A stretch of 64,000 nucleotides of DNA from contig NZ_LR134173.1 in the NCBI RefSeq assembly GCF_900635815.1, positions 347,501 through 411,500 of the forward strand, written 5' to 3'. Below are positions 17,726 through 27,561 of this stretch, in pieces. The first letter of the stretch is position 1. Every line of letters begins with the position of its first letter. The position numbers and the translations under genes were made by a program. The DNA comes from Legionella cherrii (GTDB lineage Bacteria; Pseudomonadota; Gammaproteobacteria; Legionellales; Legionellaceae). The notes under the pieces are model-generated. The model saw nothing but the letters and a program-made list of their open reading frames with translations. It had not been told where the DNA came from and searched no databases.

Positions 17726-19204
17726 TTATAAAAACCATGGTTCTCTGGCCTTCATAATTAAAGCTCCGGCCTTTTCTTCTGTTATCCCATCAATTTCTAA
17801 CAACTCATCTACAGATTGCTCCGCTAAATCTTCCATAGAGGTAATTCCCTTCGCAGCTAATTTATTAGCTAGCTCTTCAGTCATGCCTTCCATTGAGAGT
17901 AGTGATTCGTCAGGTGAACCAGATAGCTCTTTACCCGATGAAAGAGCCATAGTGAGTAATTTATCGTTTGCTCGATTTCTTAGTTCTTCAACAATTTCTT
18001 CATCGAATTCATCAATTGCAAGCAACTCTTCCTTGGGAACATAAGCGATTTCCTCAAGCGAAGAAAAGCCATGTGCTACTAATAATGTAGCAATTTCTTC
18101 ATCAATTTCCAGTGCAGTTGTAAATAACTTCACTATTTTACTCGACTCTTCCAAATTCTTATTTTCAAATTCGTCCGTAGTCATTACATTCAGAGTCCAT
18201 CCTGTTAATTGGCTTGCCAATCGAACGTTTTGACCATTACGACCAATTGCCTGAGATAACTGATCTTTTTCTACAGCTAAATCCATTGTATGTGTGTCTT
18301 CATCAACAACAATTGAAGAAATCTCCGCTGGAGCCATCGCATTAATGACTAATTGAGCAGGATTGTCATCCCACAAAATAATGTCTACACGCTCACCACC
18401 GAGTTCACTAGAAACAGCTTGAACGCGTGCCCCTCGCATACCAACACAAGCGCCTACAGGGTCAATCCGACCGTCGTTAGTTTTTACTGCAATCTTAGCT
18501 CGGTTTCCTGGATCACGCGCAGCCGCTTTAACCTCAATAACGTTCTCACCAATTTCGGGTACTTCAATTCGGAAGAGCTCAATAAGCATTTCATTACGAG
18601 TACGGCTTACAAACAACTGAGGACCACGCGCTTGTGGGGTTATTTCATAGAGATAAGCACGAACTCTATCATTCGGACGGAACATTTCATGAGGAAGCAT
18701 CTCCGTACGTGGTAAAAAGGCTTCTGCTTTACCACCTAAGTCGATGATAATATTATCTCGTGTTACTTTTTTAACAGTACCATAAATCAACTGACCTAAC
18801 TTGCTTCTAAATTGGTCAATAACGAGCTCACGTTCAGCTTCTCTAACTTTTTGCATAATCACTTGGCGGGCTGCCTGAGCTTCAATTCTACCAAATTCAA
18901 TCGAGGGGATCGATTCTTCGATACGGTCCCCAATCTTTGCTGCCGGATTACGTTCTTTTGCTTGTTCGAGAGTTAATTGGCGGTCTGTGTGTTCTAACTC
19001 ATCATCATTCACTACATCCCAATATCGAAACGTTTCATAGTCACCAGTTCGGGGATCTAGTTTAATTCGTACGCCTATATCTAAACCAAAGATCTTGCGA
19101 GTTGCAGACTCCAATGCGGCCTGAATGGCAAGTATAATTACATCTTTACTTACACCTCTTTCGTTTGATAACGCCTCTGCAACTAGTAACAATTCTTTGC
19201 TCAT
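17726..19204 (-). CDS. nusA: Transcription termination/antitermination factor NusA
   Basis: A 492-residue NusA with the N-terminal RNA-polymerase-binding domain ([20 protein letters not shown]), an S1 domain around 135-200 ([30 protein letters not shown]), KH domains ([24 protein letters not shown]) and two C-terminal acidic helix-hairpin-helix repeats of gammaproteobacterial type (around 365-425 and 438-490). It modulates pausing, termination and antitermination. It follows rimP by 11 bp and precedes infB. Confidence 0.98.
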   Translation of the reverse strand: MSKELLLVAEALSNERGVSKDVIILAIQAALESATRKIFGLDIGVRIKLDPRTGDYETFRYWDVVNDDELEHTDRQLTLEQAKERNPAAKIGDRIEESIPSIEFGRIEAQAARQVIMQKVREAERELVIDQFRSKLGQLIYGTVKKVTRDNIIIDLGGKAEAFLPRTEMLPHEMFRPNDRVRAYLYEITPQARGPQLFVSRTRNEMLIELFRIEVPEIGENVIEVKAAARDPGNRAKIAVKTNDGRIDPVGACVGMRGARVQAVSSELGGERVDIILWDDNPAQLVINAMAPAEISSIVVDEDTHTMDLAVEKDQLSQAIGRNGQNVRLASQLTGWTLNVMTTDEFENKNLEESSKIVKLFTTALEIDEEIATLLVAHGFSSLEEIAYVPKEELLAIDEFDEEIVEELRNRANDKLLTMALSSGKELSGSPDESLLSMEGMTEELANKLAAKGITSMEDLAEQSVDELLEIDGITEEKAGALIMKAREPWFL

Positions 19205-19215
19205 TGTTCGCCTCT

Positions 19216-19659
19216 CTATACTGTCAAACTTGCTTTCACAATATTTGAAAAAAGTAATTCTTGATCTTCGCTATTTACATTAAGTACCAAAGAACTCTCA
19301 GATACTGAGACAATAGTACCTGTAAATTTACGCTTACCATCAACTGGTTTAAAAGTTTTTACTTGTATTTCATTCCCTATGTAACGTTGATATTGCCAAC
19401 TTTTAAATAGAGGTCTTGGAATGCCAGGTGATGATACCTCCAAGCTGTAGTTCCCAGGAATTGGATCTTCAACATCAAGCAAAGCACTAACTTGATGACT
19501 CACCGCTTCACAGTCATCAATTCCTATTCCATCCGCCTTATCAATGTATATACGCAATAAAGAATGTCTACCTTGCGAAAGATATTCACATCCCCAAAGT
19601 TCATAGCCCATATCATTGATTGCAGGCTCTAATATGTGTTCCAATTCATCTTGTATCAT
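19216..19659 (-). CDS. rimP: Ribosome maturation factor RimP
   Basis: A 147-residue RimP from the ATG at 19659. Family landmarks are [41 protein letters not shown], and [14 protein letters not shown]. It is needed for 30S subunit maturation. The frame also opens at an ATG at 19686, giving nine extra residues (MYPFWFVNT) not typical of the family, so I prefer the inner start; no ribosome binding site is clearly better for either. It heads the nusA-infB cluster, as in E. coli. Confidence 0.92.
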   Translation of the reverse strand: MIQDELEHILEPAINDMGYELWGCEYLSQGRHSLLRIYIDKADGIGIDDCEAVSHQVSALLDVEDPIPGNYSLEVSSPGIPRPLFKSWQYQRYIGNEIQVKTFKPVDGKRKFTGTIVSVSESSLVLNVNSEDQELLFSNIVKASLTV

Positions 19660-19838
19660 AGTATTAACAAACCAAAAAGGGTACATGCCTAATACAAATA
19701 CAATATAGTAACCTAAGTTCAGGTAAGGACTTAACTCTAGAAAGTGATTGTTGATAAAACTATGTTTCCGAGTACGGCCTTGACTTTACTGGGCTACTAC
19801 TATTTTTTTAGTGCAGTTACAAATTATACATAATAAAA

Positions 19839-19856
19839 AACCCCATAAATGGGGTT
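19839..19856 (-). terminator. Intrinsic terminator after tRNA-fMet
   Basis: AACCCCAT and ATGGGGTT form an 8-bp stem with a 2-nt loop followed on the minus strand by about six T. It lies about 10 bp past the tRNA 3' end and would separate the tRNA transcript from rimP, at least in part. Confidence 0.8.
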
Positions 19857-19865
19857 CTAAATAAG

Positions 19866-19942
<77 letters not shown>

Positions 19943-19955
19943 TCAACTGATGGCA

Positions 19956-19984
19956 AGTATACTGAGAGTCGCTACTCTTAGCAA
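19956..19984 (-). promoter_or_regulatory. Sigma-70 promoter of tRNA-fMet
   Basis: On the minus strand TTGCTA (19979-19984) is separated by 17 bp from TATACT (19956-19961), which ends 13 bp before the tRNA 5' end. The spacer itself contains a small palindrome (AGAGTAGCGACTCT). Confidence 0.75.
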
Positions 19985-20015
19985 GTACTTTCGTACAGAT
20001 TACAAATAAATATTG

Positions 20016-20053
20016 TTCTGCATTACAAAAAACGAGGTTTTTCTAATGCAGAA
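20016..20053 (-). terminator. Hairpin ending the nuo operon
   Basis: TTCTGCATTA (20016-20025) and TAATGCAGAA (20044-20053) are a perfect 10-bp inverted repeat, and the loop contains a further AAAAAC/GTTTTT pairing. It lies shortly after the nuoN stop codon on the minus strand. Confidence 0.65.
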
Positions 20054-20069
20054 GCGGATTATTTACATT

Positions 20070-21512
20070 TTAGGAACCAAAAGCATTGATACACGCGACA
20101 ATTAATGCGCCTGGAAAAAGACCTAAATAAAGAAGTGATAAACAATTTAAAGAAAATACTAAAGTATTTCCCTTATTCATAATAACTGGTTCAACCTGTG
20201 TTGGTTTGTCAAAATACATGATTTTAACAATTCGTAAATAATAATAAGCGCCAATTACCGTAAAGAATAAACCCACTACGGCAATCCAGGTCATTTGTGC
20301 ATCGACCAATGCTTTAAGTACGAGTAATTTAGCAAAAAAACCAACAGTTGGAGGAACTCCTGCTAAAGAAAACATAATGATTAACATCATAAATGCTAAC
20401 CATGGACTTCTTTTGTTGAGACCTCTCAAATCGTCAACATTATCAATTTCCATTCCTTGACTGGACATTAAAACAATCAAGCCAAAAGATGCTGCGGAAG
20501 TTATTGCATAAATCAAAATATAATAAAGCGCGGCAGAATAACCTGAGGCAGTCGCAGCTAAAATACCAAACAAAGCATATCCCATATGTGATATGGCTGA
20601 ATAGGCTAAAAGCCGTTTAATACTGTTTTGTACAACCGCAAATAAATTGCCTAAGCCAGTCGAAAGCAGCGTCATGACCAATAAGATTTGTTGCCATTGC
20701 GCGCTGATATCCACTAAGCCAATAGTTAATAATCTAAAGGTCATACCCACAGCAGCAATTTTGGGAGCAGCACTGATGAATAAGGTAACTGACGTTGGCG
20801 CTCCTTGATATACATCTGGAACCCACATATGAAAGGGAACTGCCGCTAATTTAAATGCTATTCCAGATAAGATAAAGACTAGAGCAAAAACAACTAAGGT
20901 GCTTTGCTGTTGCCAATTCGCAGCAATTGCATTAGCTACCTCCATTAAATCAAGTTTTCCTGTCGCACCATAAATTAGGGAAATACCGTATAAAAGCATT
21001 GCAGATGCAATTGAGCCCATGACAAAGTACTTCATTGCAGCTTCAGAAGCATCACTATCAGTTCTACGAATGGCAGTCATGGCATATAAAGGCAATGACA
21101 ATAATTCCAAGCCAAGAAAAATAGTCAACAAAGAATGCGCCGAAACAAGAAGCATCATCCCTAAAGTAGAAAACATTCCCAAAATATAGTAATCCCCTGA
21201 AGGCATTTGACGCTCATCGATATAATTTTTTGAATAAATAAAGCTCAACAATACCGTCAGATAAATAAAGAATTTCATTAAATTGGCAACGTCATCACTA
21301 ATAAACAGACCATGAAGAGTAATGACTTTATACATGCCAATATAAAGGAAGCTAACAACAGCAGCTAAAACCAAACCAATACACGATATAATATAGGCAA
21401 TTGATTTATACCGATGCCGTAAAAATAAATCAGCCAGCAGCGCAATACACGCTGCAACCAACACGATCATTTCCGGAAGGGCTACATGGATATTTTCAAG
21501 TAATGCTGTCAT
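20070..21512 (-). CDS. nuoN: NADH-quinone oxidoreductase subunit N
   Basis: A 480-residue polytopic protein with about 14 membrane segments and the antiporter-like core shared by NuoL, M and [38 protein letters not shown] and [13 protein letters not shown], each with conserved Lys/His residues of the proton path. It is a proton-pumping subunit of the complex I membrane arm. It is the last gene of the nuo operon, 15 bp after nuoM. Confidence 0.98.
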   Translation of the reverse strand: MTALLENIHVALPEMIVLVAACIALLADLFLRHRYKSIAYIISCIGLVLAAVVSFLYIGMYKVITLHGLFISDDVANLMKFFIYLTVLLSFIYSKNYIDERQMPSGDYYILGMFSTLGMMLLVSAHSLLTIFLGLELLSLPLYAMTAIRRTDSDASEAAMKYFVMGSIASAMLLYGISLIYGATGKLDLMEVANAIAANWQQQSTLVVFALVFILSGIAFKLAAVPFHMWVPDVYQGAPTSVTLFISAAPKIAAVGMTFRLLTIGLVDISAQWQQILLVMTLLSTGLGNLFAVVQNSIKRLLAYSAISHMGYALFGILAATASGYSAALYYILIYAITSAASFGLIVLMSSQGMEIDNVDDLRGLNKRSPWLAFMMLIIMFSLAGVPPTVGFFAKLLVLKALVDAQMTWIAVVGLFFTVIGAYYYLRIVKIMYFDKPTQVEPVIMNKGNTLVFSLNCLSLLYLGLFPGALIVACINAFGS

Positions 21513-21527
21513 ATTGATTAACCTTGA

Positions 21528-23033
21528 TTACAATTTTGATTGACTTGCTAATGCTAGAGTATGGCTTACTGTTTGATGTATGTACTCTAACAATGGCTTA
21601 GGATAAACCCCCATAGCGATAACCATCAAAGCAAGTAGAACGTAAGCACTTAACTCAAAGCCCGAGAGGTCTTTTAATGCAGCAACTTTTTCATTTGCTA
21701 CGGGACCGAAAATGACTCGTTTATACATCCAAAGATTATAGCCGGCCGCAGTAATTAGAGTCGTAGCAGCCCAGAATGTTATCCAAAAACCGGCCTTCAT
21801 TGACCCTAAAATCACCATGAACTCACCAACAAAACCCGAGGTTCCTGGCAACCCTGCATTTGCCATACAAAACAGCATAAAGAAAGAGGCGAATATTGGC
21901 ATGGTATTCACTATTCCGCCCATGTCTGACAAGCGTCGAGTATGCATGCGGTCATAAATATAACCTACACCGGCAAACAGTGCGCTTGAGACAAAGGCAT
22001 GGGAGATCATGACTACAATTGCACCTTCTAATATCAGGCCTGCAGCACTCAACCCTGTTTGCTTGGCTATAGCAAAGATAGCAAAAGAACCTAATGTTAC
22101 AAATCCCATATGCGAAATAGAGGAATATGCAATGAGCCGCTTCATATCCTTTTGAATAATTGCGACTAGCGCAATATAGACAATTGCAATTAAAGACAAG
22201 GCAATCATGACCCCTGCGTAGCGATTACATGCGTCTGGAACTATTGGTAATGAAAAACGGATAAATCCGTAAGCACCGAGCTTTAATAAAATTGCTGCCA
22301 GTACTACTGAACCGCCTGCAGGAGCTTCGGTATGTGCATCCGGCAACCATGTATGAACTGGGAACATCGGAATTTTAATTGCAAAACCAAGAAAAAAGGC
22401 AATGAAAATAAGTGTTTGTGCCGTCATTCCTAATTTAATCGAATATAGTGCTTCGATATTAAACGTGCCTGCAATGTAGCCCATATACAAAAAGCTAGCT
22501 AACATAAGCACTGACCCTAAGAAGGTATATAAGAAAAATTTTATAGCAGCATATACACGGTTATCTGACCCCCATATTCCAATGATCAGGTACATAGGGA
22601 TAAGCGTTGCTTCCCAGAAGACATAGAATAAAATAGCATCTAAAGCTGAGAAAACACCGACTAATAGACCTTGCATAATTAAAAAAGCAGCTAAATATTG
22701 TGCCACTCTATTGGTAATACTTTCCCAGGTTGCCAATATCACCACTAAATTTGTGAAAATACTCAGTACGATTAAGAGTAAAGACATCCCATCGATACCT
22801 AAGCTATAGCTGATCCCTAAGGTAGGCATCCATTGAAATTCCTCCAAATATTGCATTCCCAATACTTTGGGATCAAAACCTGCAACCAGTGGGATACAAA
22901 GCAGCAAACAAAGTATTACAGTAAATAATGCCAAATAACGGGAAATATTCGGGCTCCGATCATCTCCAGCGAGAAGAACAAAAACACCGCCTATTACAGG
23001 CAACCAAATTAGTAAATTGAGCAAATAATGCAT
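21528..23033 (-). CDS. nuoM: NADH-quinone oxidoreductase subunit M
   Basis: A 501-residue antiporter-like subunit with about 14 membrane helices. It shows the motif region FFLGFAIKIPMFPVHTWLPDAHTEAP and DMKRLIAYSSISHMGF, and FYVFWEATLIPMY with the conserved membrane Glu. It forms one of the proton channels of the complex I membrane arm. It lies between nuoL and nuoN with 15-bp gaps, so the downstream genes are clearly co-transcribed. Confidence 0.98.
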   Translation of the reverse strand: MHYLLNLLIWLPVIGGVFVLLAGDDRSPNISRYLALFTVILCLLLCIPLVAGFDPKVLGMQYLEEFQWMPTLGISYSLGIDGMSLLLIVLSIFTNLVVILATWESITNRVAQYLAAFLIMQGLLVGVFSALDAILFYVFWEATLIPMYLIIGIWGSDNRVYAAIKFFLYTFLGSVLMLASFLYMGYIAGTFNIEALYSIKLGMTAQTLIFIAFFLGFAIKIPMFPVHTWLPDAHTEAPAGGSVVLAAILLKLGAYGFIRFSLPIVPDACNRYAGVMIALSLIAIVYIALVAIIQKDMKRLIAYSSISHMGFVTLGSFAIFAIAKQTGLSAAGLILEGAIVVMISHAFVSSALFAGVGYIYDRMHTRRLSDMGGIVNTMPIFASFFMLFCMANAGLPGTSGFVGEFMVILGSMKAGFWITFWAATTLITAAGYNLWMYKRVIFGPVANEKVAALKDLSGFELSAYVLLALMVIAMGVYPKPLLEYIHQTVSHTLALASQSKL

Positions 23034-23048
23034 ACCTTCACCCTATAT

Positions 23049-25022
23049 TCAGCCGAGTATTAACCAGCATAAAAATCCAAGCAATCCAAAAACCATTACT
23101 GCTGCATAATGATACAGATAACCACTTTGTATAGCACGACCTTTAGCTGAAAACCATCTAACAAGTCGACTGCTGCCGTTAACAAACATTCCATCGATGA
23201 GCTTTTGATCACCCACACTGTAAAATACAGTTCCTATACCCTTAGAACCTTTCACAAAGAATAAGTTGTTAAATGCATCAAATCCATATTTATTAACAAG
23301 TATCTTATAAATGAGTGAAAATTTGCGTGCCAGATAACCTGGAATTGACGGAACAGCGATATAACAAATCCATGCGACAGCAATCCCCGCTAGAGTTATC
23401 CAAAGGGTAAGTGAATAAACCGAATGCAACATACTTTCAAAAGGAGAAGTAACTTCATGTGCAAGCTCCGCCAAAACATTATGTTCAGGAAGAACAAACA
23501 AGGATGAACCTAAAATTGTCGGGTTATCATATAGCATAGGCATATACAGTACGTAACCCAAGATTATTGAAGGAATAGCAAGAAGAACGAGCGGTAGCCA
23601 TACGACCCATGGTGACTCATGAACATGGCTCAAGGTATGCTCATCCATTCGTGGTTTGCCATGGAAGGTCATAAATAAAGACCTAAAGGTATACAATGCC
23701 GTTACACCGGCGCCAACAAGTACACAGAAATAGGCATAGCCACTTCCAGGTATATGGGATAACTGTGCCGCTTCGATAATAGTATCTTTTGAATAAAACC
23801 CTGCCAATGGGGGTAGAGCACAGAGTGCCAGAGATCCAATAACATAGGTTACATAAGTGATGGGCATTTTATTCCATAAGCCGCCCATTTTTCGCATATC
23901 TTGTTCATGATGCATTCCAATAATTACTGAACCGGCACCAAGGAATAAGAGCGCCTTAAAACATGCATGAGTGAGAAGGTGAAACATTCCTGCACTATAT
24001 GCAGAGGCACCCATTCCAACCATCATATAACCTAATTGAGACAATGTTGAATAAGCCACTACTCGCTTAATATCATTCATTACCAATGCTAAAATGCCTG
24101 TAAACAGTGCACCGGTTGCACCAATCACCAATACCACGCTTAAGGCAGTAGTAGAAAATTCAATTAACGGTGAAATACGCGCAATCATAAATACGCCTGC
24201 GGTAACCATGGTTGCAGCGTGAATCAGTGCGGAAATAGGTGTTGGGCCTTCCATTGACTCAGGTAACCATACATGCAGAGGGACTTGTGCAGACTTACCC
24301 ATAGCACCCACATATAAAGCCAAACAAATCACGGTAACTAAAGACCAGGGATGTCCATGAAATAACTCGATGCTTTGGCTTGATAAATAATTTACGCTTT
24401 TAAATACTGTTTCATAATCGACGCTACCGGTATATGCGAAAACCAGCGCAATACCTATTAGAAAACCGAAATCACCAACTCGGTTCACAATAAATGCTTT
24501 AAGGCTGCCTTCAATTGCTGACTCTTTTTGATACCAGAAGCCGATAAGTAGGTATGAAACAAGGCCTACACCTTCCCAGCCAAAGAACAATTGCAAAAAG
24601 TTATTTGCGCTTACCAGCATAAGCATCATAAAGGTAAATAAAGAGATGTAACTGAAAAAGCGTTGATATCCATCATCATCTGCCATATACCCAATACTGT
24701 AGATATGCACCAGCAATGAGACAAAATTAACAGTCACCAGCATAACAACACTTAGGGGGTCAATCAAAAAACCTATGTTAAATTCAAAAGGAAGGATTAA
24801 GCCACCGCTTGCCCAATGATAAAGAACTGTGCTTTCAGTTGGCATGGCACCAGAAAACACTTGCCAAGCAACATACAGTGATACGACAAAAGAAATGGTG
24901 ACACCAAGGATGGTAGCACTATGGGCCCCGACTCGTCCTATCTGATTACGGAGGAAGCCAGCAATTATGGAGCCTGCCAAGGGAGCTAAAACAATTATTA
25001 AACAAAGTTGTTGGATACTCAC
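23049..25022 (-). CDS. nuoL: NADH-quinone oxidoreductase subunit L
   Basis: A 657-residue subunit, longer than M and N because of the C-terminal lateral-helix extension. Hallmarks are FFGWEGVGLVSYLLIGFW, GKSAQVPLHVWLPESMEGPTP and DIKRVVAYSTLSQLGYM. It is the distal proton-pumping subunit of complex I. nuoK ends 4 bp upstream. Confidence 0.98.
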   Translation of the reverse strand: MSIQQLCLIIVLAPLAGSIIAGFLRNQIGRVGAHSATILGVTISFVVSLYVAWQVFSGAMPTESTVLYHWASGGLILPFEFNIGFLIDPLSVVMLVTVNFVSLLVHIYSIGYMADDDGYQRFFSYISLFTFMMLMLVSANNFLQLFFGWEGVGLVSYLLIGFWYQKESAIEGSLKAFIVNRVGDFGFLIGIALVFAYTGSVDYETVFKSVNYLSSQSIELFHGHPWSLVTVICLALYVGAMGKSAQVPLHVWLPESMEGPTPISALIHAATMVTAGVFMIARISPLIEFSTTALSVVLVIGATGALFTGILALVMNDIKRVVAYSTLSQLGYMMVGMGASAYSAGMFHLLTHACFKALLFLGAGSVIIGMHHEQDMRKMGGLWNKMPITYVTYVIGSLALCALPPLAGFYSKDTIIEAAQLSHIPGSGYAYFCVLVGAGVTALYTFRSLFMTFHGKPRMDEHTLSHVHESPWVVWLPLVLLAIPSIILGYVLYMPMLYDNPTILGSSLFVLPEHNVLAELAHEVTSPFESMLHSVYSLTLWITLAGIAVAWICYIAVPSIPGYLARKFSLIYKILVNKYGFDAFNNLFFVKGSKGIGTVFYSVGDQKLIDGMFVNGSSRLVRWFSAKGRAIQSGYLYHYAAVMVFGLLGFLCWLILG

Positions 25023-25026
25023 AATG

Positions 25027-25332
25027 TTAACCTTTTAAATGATTCATCTTATCTACGTCAATATTGCCTCTATTTCTATAAAGCAACATCACTATCGCTA
25101 ATCCTATTGCCGCTTCTGCAGCAGCAACTGTTAAAATAAAAAAGACAAAAACCTGACCACTAATCTCACTGTAATAATGAGAAAATGCAATAAAATTAGT
25201 ATTCACTGCAAGTAACATTAATTCGATACATACCAGCAATAAGATGATGTTTCTACGATTCATCATTATGCCAATAAGACCAAACCCGAATAAAATCGCA
25301 CCTAAAATTAGGTAATTATTAACCGGTATCAT
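25027..25332 (-). CDS. nuoK: NADH-quinone oxidoreductase subunit K
   Basis: A 101-residue protein with three membrane helices, exactly the usual NuoK length. The conserved intramembrane glutamates lie in [14 protein letters not shown] and in [12 protein letters not shown]. It forms part of the E-channel region of the complex I membrane arm. It starts 16 bp after nuoJ. Confidence 0.97.
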   Translation of the reverse strand: MIPVNNYLILGAILFGFGLIGIMMNRRNIILLLVCIELMLLAVNTNFIAFSHYYSEISGQVFVFFILTVAAAEAAIGLAIVMLLYRNRGNIDVDKMNHLKG

Positions 25333-25348
25333 ATAGAATTCCCCAACA

Positions 25349-25996
25349 TTATTTTTCTGCTTTCATATTAATTAATTCAACCCGTTCATTTCGACTTGTC
25401 AGAATCTGTTGTTTCACATTCTGTCTCTTCGACTTTCTCGGACCTCTATGCACCAGGGTAATTGCAGAAATAATTGCAATAAGCAACAATGCAGCGGCAA
25501 TCTCAAAAGCCAGTAAATAATCGGTGTACAGAACCATACCTAAGGCTTCGGTGTTTGATAATGACTGTCCTGCGGGATTGTTTTGTGCCACATCAAGAAA
25601 TTGGGTACTTATGGTCGCGTTGTTTTGTGTTTCAACATTGGACTTAAATGTACCTGCAGGGATAGATACCATTAACAGTCCTGTTAATAACGCAACCAGA
25701 ATCAAGCCAAAGGGTAAATAACGTTTGTAATGGTTTTTAATTACTTCAATATCAATATTGAGCATCATGACCACGAAGAGAAACAGTGTCATCACTGCCC
25801 CCACATAAACCAGTACCAGAATCAGGGCCAGAAATTCGGCCTCTGCAAGTATCCATAATATGGCACTGGCAAAAAAAGTAAGAACCAGGAATAAAACACT
25901 ACGCACAGGGTTGTCTTGTATGATCACCATAAAGGCAGCACCGACTGCTATAGCCGCAAAAACATAAAAAATAATTGGAACTAATAATTCATGCAT
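25349..25996 (-). CDS. nuoJ: NADH-quinone oxidoreductase subunit J
   Basis: A 215-residue protein with five membrane helices. The signature [20 protein letters not shown], which includes the pi-bulge helix of TM3, is intact. The loop of about residues 115-150 is Asn/Gln-rich and the tail is basic. It belongs to the complex I membrane arm next to NuoK and NuoA, and is preceded by nuoI with an 11-bp gap. Confidence 0.96.
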   Translation of the reverse strand: MHELLVPIIFYVFAAIAVGAAFMVIIQDNPVRSVLFLVLTFFASAILWILAEAEFLALILVLVYVGAVMTLFLFVVMMLNIDIEVIKNHYKRYLPFGLILVALLTGLLMVSIPAGTFKSNVETQNNATISTQFLDVAQNNPAGQSLSNTEALGMVLYTDYLLAFEIAAALLLIAIISAITLVHRGPRKSKRQNVKQQILTSRNERVELINMKAEK

Positions 25997-26007
25997 ACTG
26001 TACCCCG

Positions 26008-26508
26008 TTATCGGTATTTTTCGTCAGCAGCTCGATCTGCTGCAAGTCTTGGCTCCAGCAAATCACCAAGTGCCAGGAGCTTTTCCTTAGTCATAATGTT
26101 CTGACCACGTTCGCTAATATGGTAGTGAAGCACTGGTGTAACCACTATCGAATCTACAGGGCAAGACTCTTCACATAAACCACAATTAATGCATTTAAAC
26201 ACATCGATGTCATATCTCGTGGTTCGTCGAGATCCATCTTCACGAGGCTCTGCTTCGATAGTGATTGCCAACGCAGGACAAACCGCTTCACATAATTTGC
26301 AGGCGATACATCGCTCTTCTCCATTAGGATAGCGACGTAAAGCCAGCGCTCCCCTAAAGCGAGGAGATATGGGTGTTTGTTCTTCAGGGAATTGAACTGT
26401 GGTCTTTTTCTTAAAAAAATATTTACCAGTTAATTTTAAACCCTGCAGTAATTCGATTAAAAGAAAACTGCGTACGTAGTATTTAATAAATTGATATGCT
26501 TTTTTCAT
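26008..26508 (-). CDS. nuoI: NADH-quinone oxidoreductase subunit I
   Basis: A 166-residue 8Fe ferredoxin-type subunit with two 4Fe-4S motifs, [12 protein letters not shown] (about residues 64-75) and [12 protein letters not shown] (about 103-114). These carry clusters N6a and N6b on the electron path toward quinone. The N-terminal amphipathic helix anchors it to the membrane arm. Neighbours nuoH and nuoJ lie within 20 bp. Confidence 0.98.
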   Translation of the reverse strand: MKKAYQFIKYYVRSFLLIELLQGLKLTGKYFFKKKTTVQFPEEQTPISPRFRGALALRRYPNGEERCIACKLCEAVCPALAITIEAEPREDGSRRTTRYDIDVFKCINCGLCEESCPVDSIVVTPVLHYHISERGQNIMTKEKLLALGDLLEPRLAADRAADEKYR

Positions 26509-26526
26509 CGGCTTCTCTATTAACCA

Positions 26527-27549
26527 TTAAAACCAAGGTTTAACATGTGTAACCACCATTAGCGCAGTTACAATAATCCAAACAATGGTGACCGGAATGA
26601 GTACTTTCCAACCTAAGCGCATAAGTTGGTCATAACGATAACGAGGAAAAGTAGCTCTTATCCATAAATACACATACAGGAAAAAGCTCACTTTTACGAG
26701 TAACCAAACAAAGCCAGGTACAACAAAAAATATATTTTCTAAGAAAGGAATTCCTTCAAAAGGTGACATCCATCCACCCATAAACATAATGCTGAGCAGT
26801 ACAGAGACAAGAATCATGCTTGCATATTCTGATAAGAAGAATAGTGCGAACCCTATCCCTGAATACTCCACATGGAAACCAGCAACGATTTCAGATTCGC
26901 CTTCTGCTAAATCGAAGGGCGCTCTATTGGTTTCGGCAATCCCAGCAATCCAGAATACAAAAAATAATGGAAGAAGAGGAATAAACCACCAGTGTAAAAT
27001 CCCACCTCTTTGTGAATTGACAATATCTGTGAAATTCATGCTTCCAGCAGCTAATAGTACGCCCACTAAAGCAAAACCCATGGCAATTTCATAAGATACA
27101 GTTTGCGCTGTACTCCTTAAAGCACCAAACATTGCATACTTAGAGTTAGATGCCCAACCTGCGATCAGAACACCGTACACTCCGAGGGAACTCATAGCAA
27201 AAACGTAAAGTACCCCTGCATTTATATTGGCGAGCACCATCCCCTCTTGAAAAGGAACCACCGCCCAACCAGCTAAAGCCGGAACCAATGCGAATAACGG
27301 TGCGGCAATAAAAAGATATTTATTAGAACGGGTAGGGATAATAATTTCTTTGGTGATTAATTTAATTAAATCCGCAATAGGTTGGAGTAACCCTCTTAAC
27401 CCAACGCGATTGGGTCCTATACGTGTTTGTATATACCCAATAACCTTACGCTCTGCGTATATTAAATATGCAACACATAGTAGCAAAGGTACTACGATTA
27501 CTAATATTTTAATGATGACCCAAATTAATATGCTAATATCTTGCAGCAT
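26527..27549 (-). CDS. nuoH: NADH-quinone oxidoreductase subunit H
   Basis: A 340-residue subunit with eight membrane helices. Conserved motifs include [20 protein letters not shown] near the N-terminus and [26 protein letters not shown], split here only by description. It lines the quinone chamber at the junction of the two arms. It follows nuoG after 12 bp. Confidence 0.98.
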   Translation of the reverse strand: MLQDISILIWVIIKILVIVVPLLLCVAYLIYAERKVIGYIQTRIGPNRVGLRGLLQPIADLIKLITKEIIIPTRSNKYLFIAAPLFALVPALAGWAVVPFQEGMVLANINAGVLYVFAMSSLGVYGVLIAGWASNSKYAMFGALRSTAQTVSYEIAMGFALVGVLLAAGSMNFTDIVNSQRGGILHWWFIPLLPLFFVFWIAGIAETNRAPFDLAEGESEIVAGFHVEYSGIGFALFFLSEYASMILVSVLLSIMFMGGWMSPFEGIPFLENIFFVVPGFVWLLVKVSFFLYVYLWIRATFPRYRYDQLMRLGWKVLIPVTIVWIIVTALMVVTHVKPWF

Positions 27550-27561
27550 TTTCTTACCTGC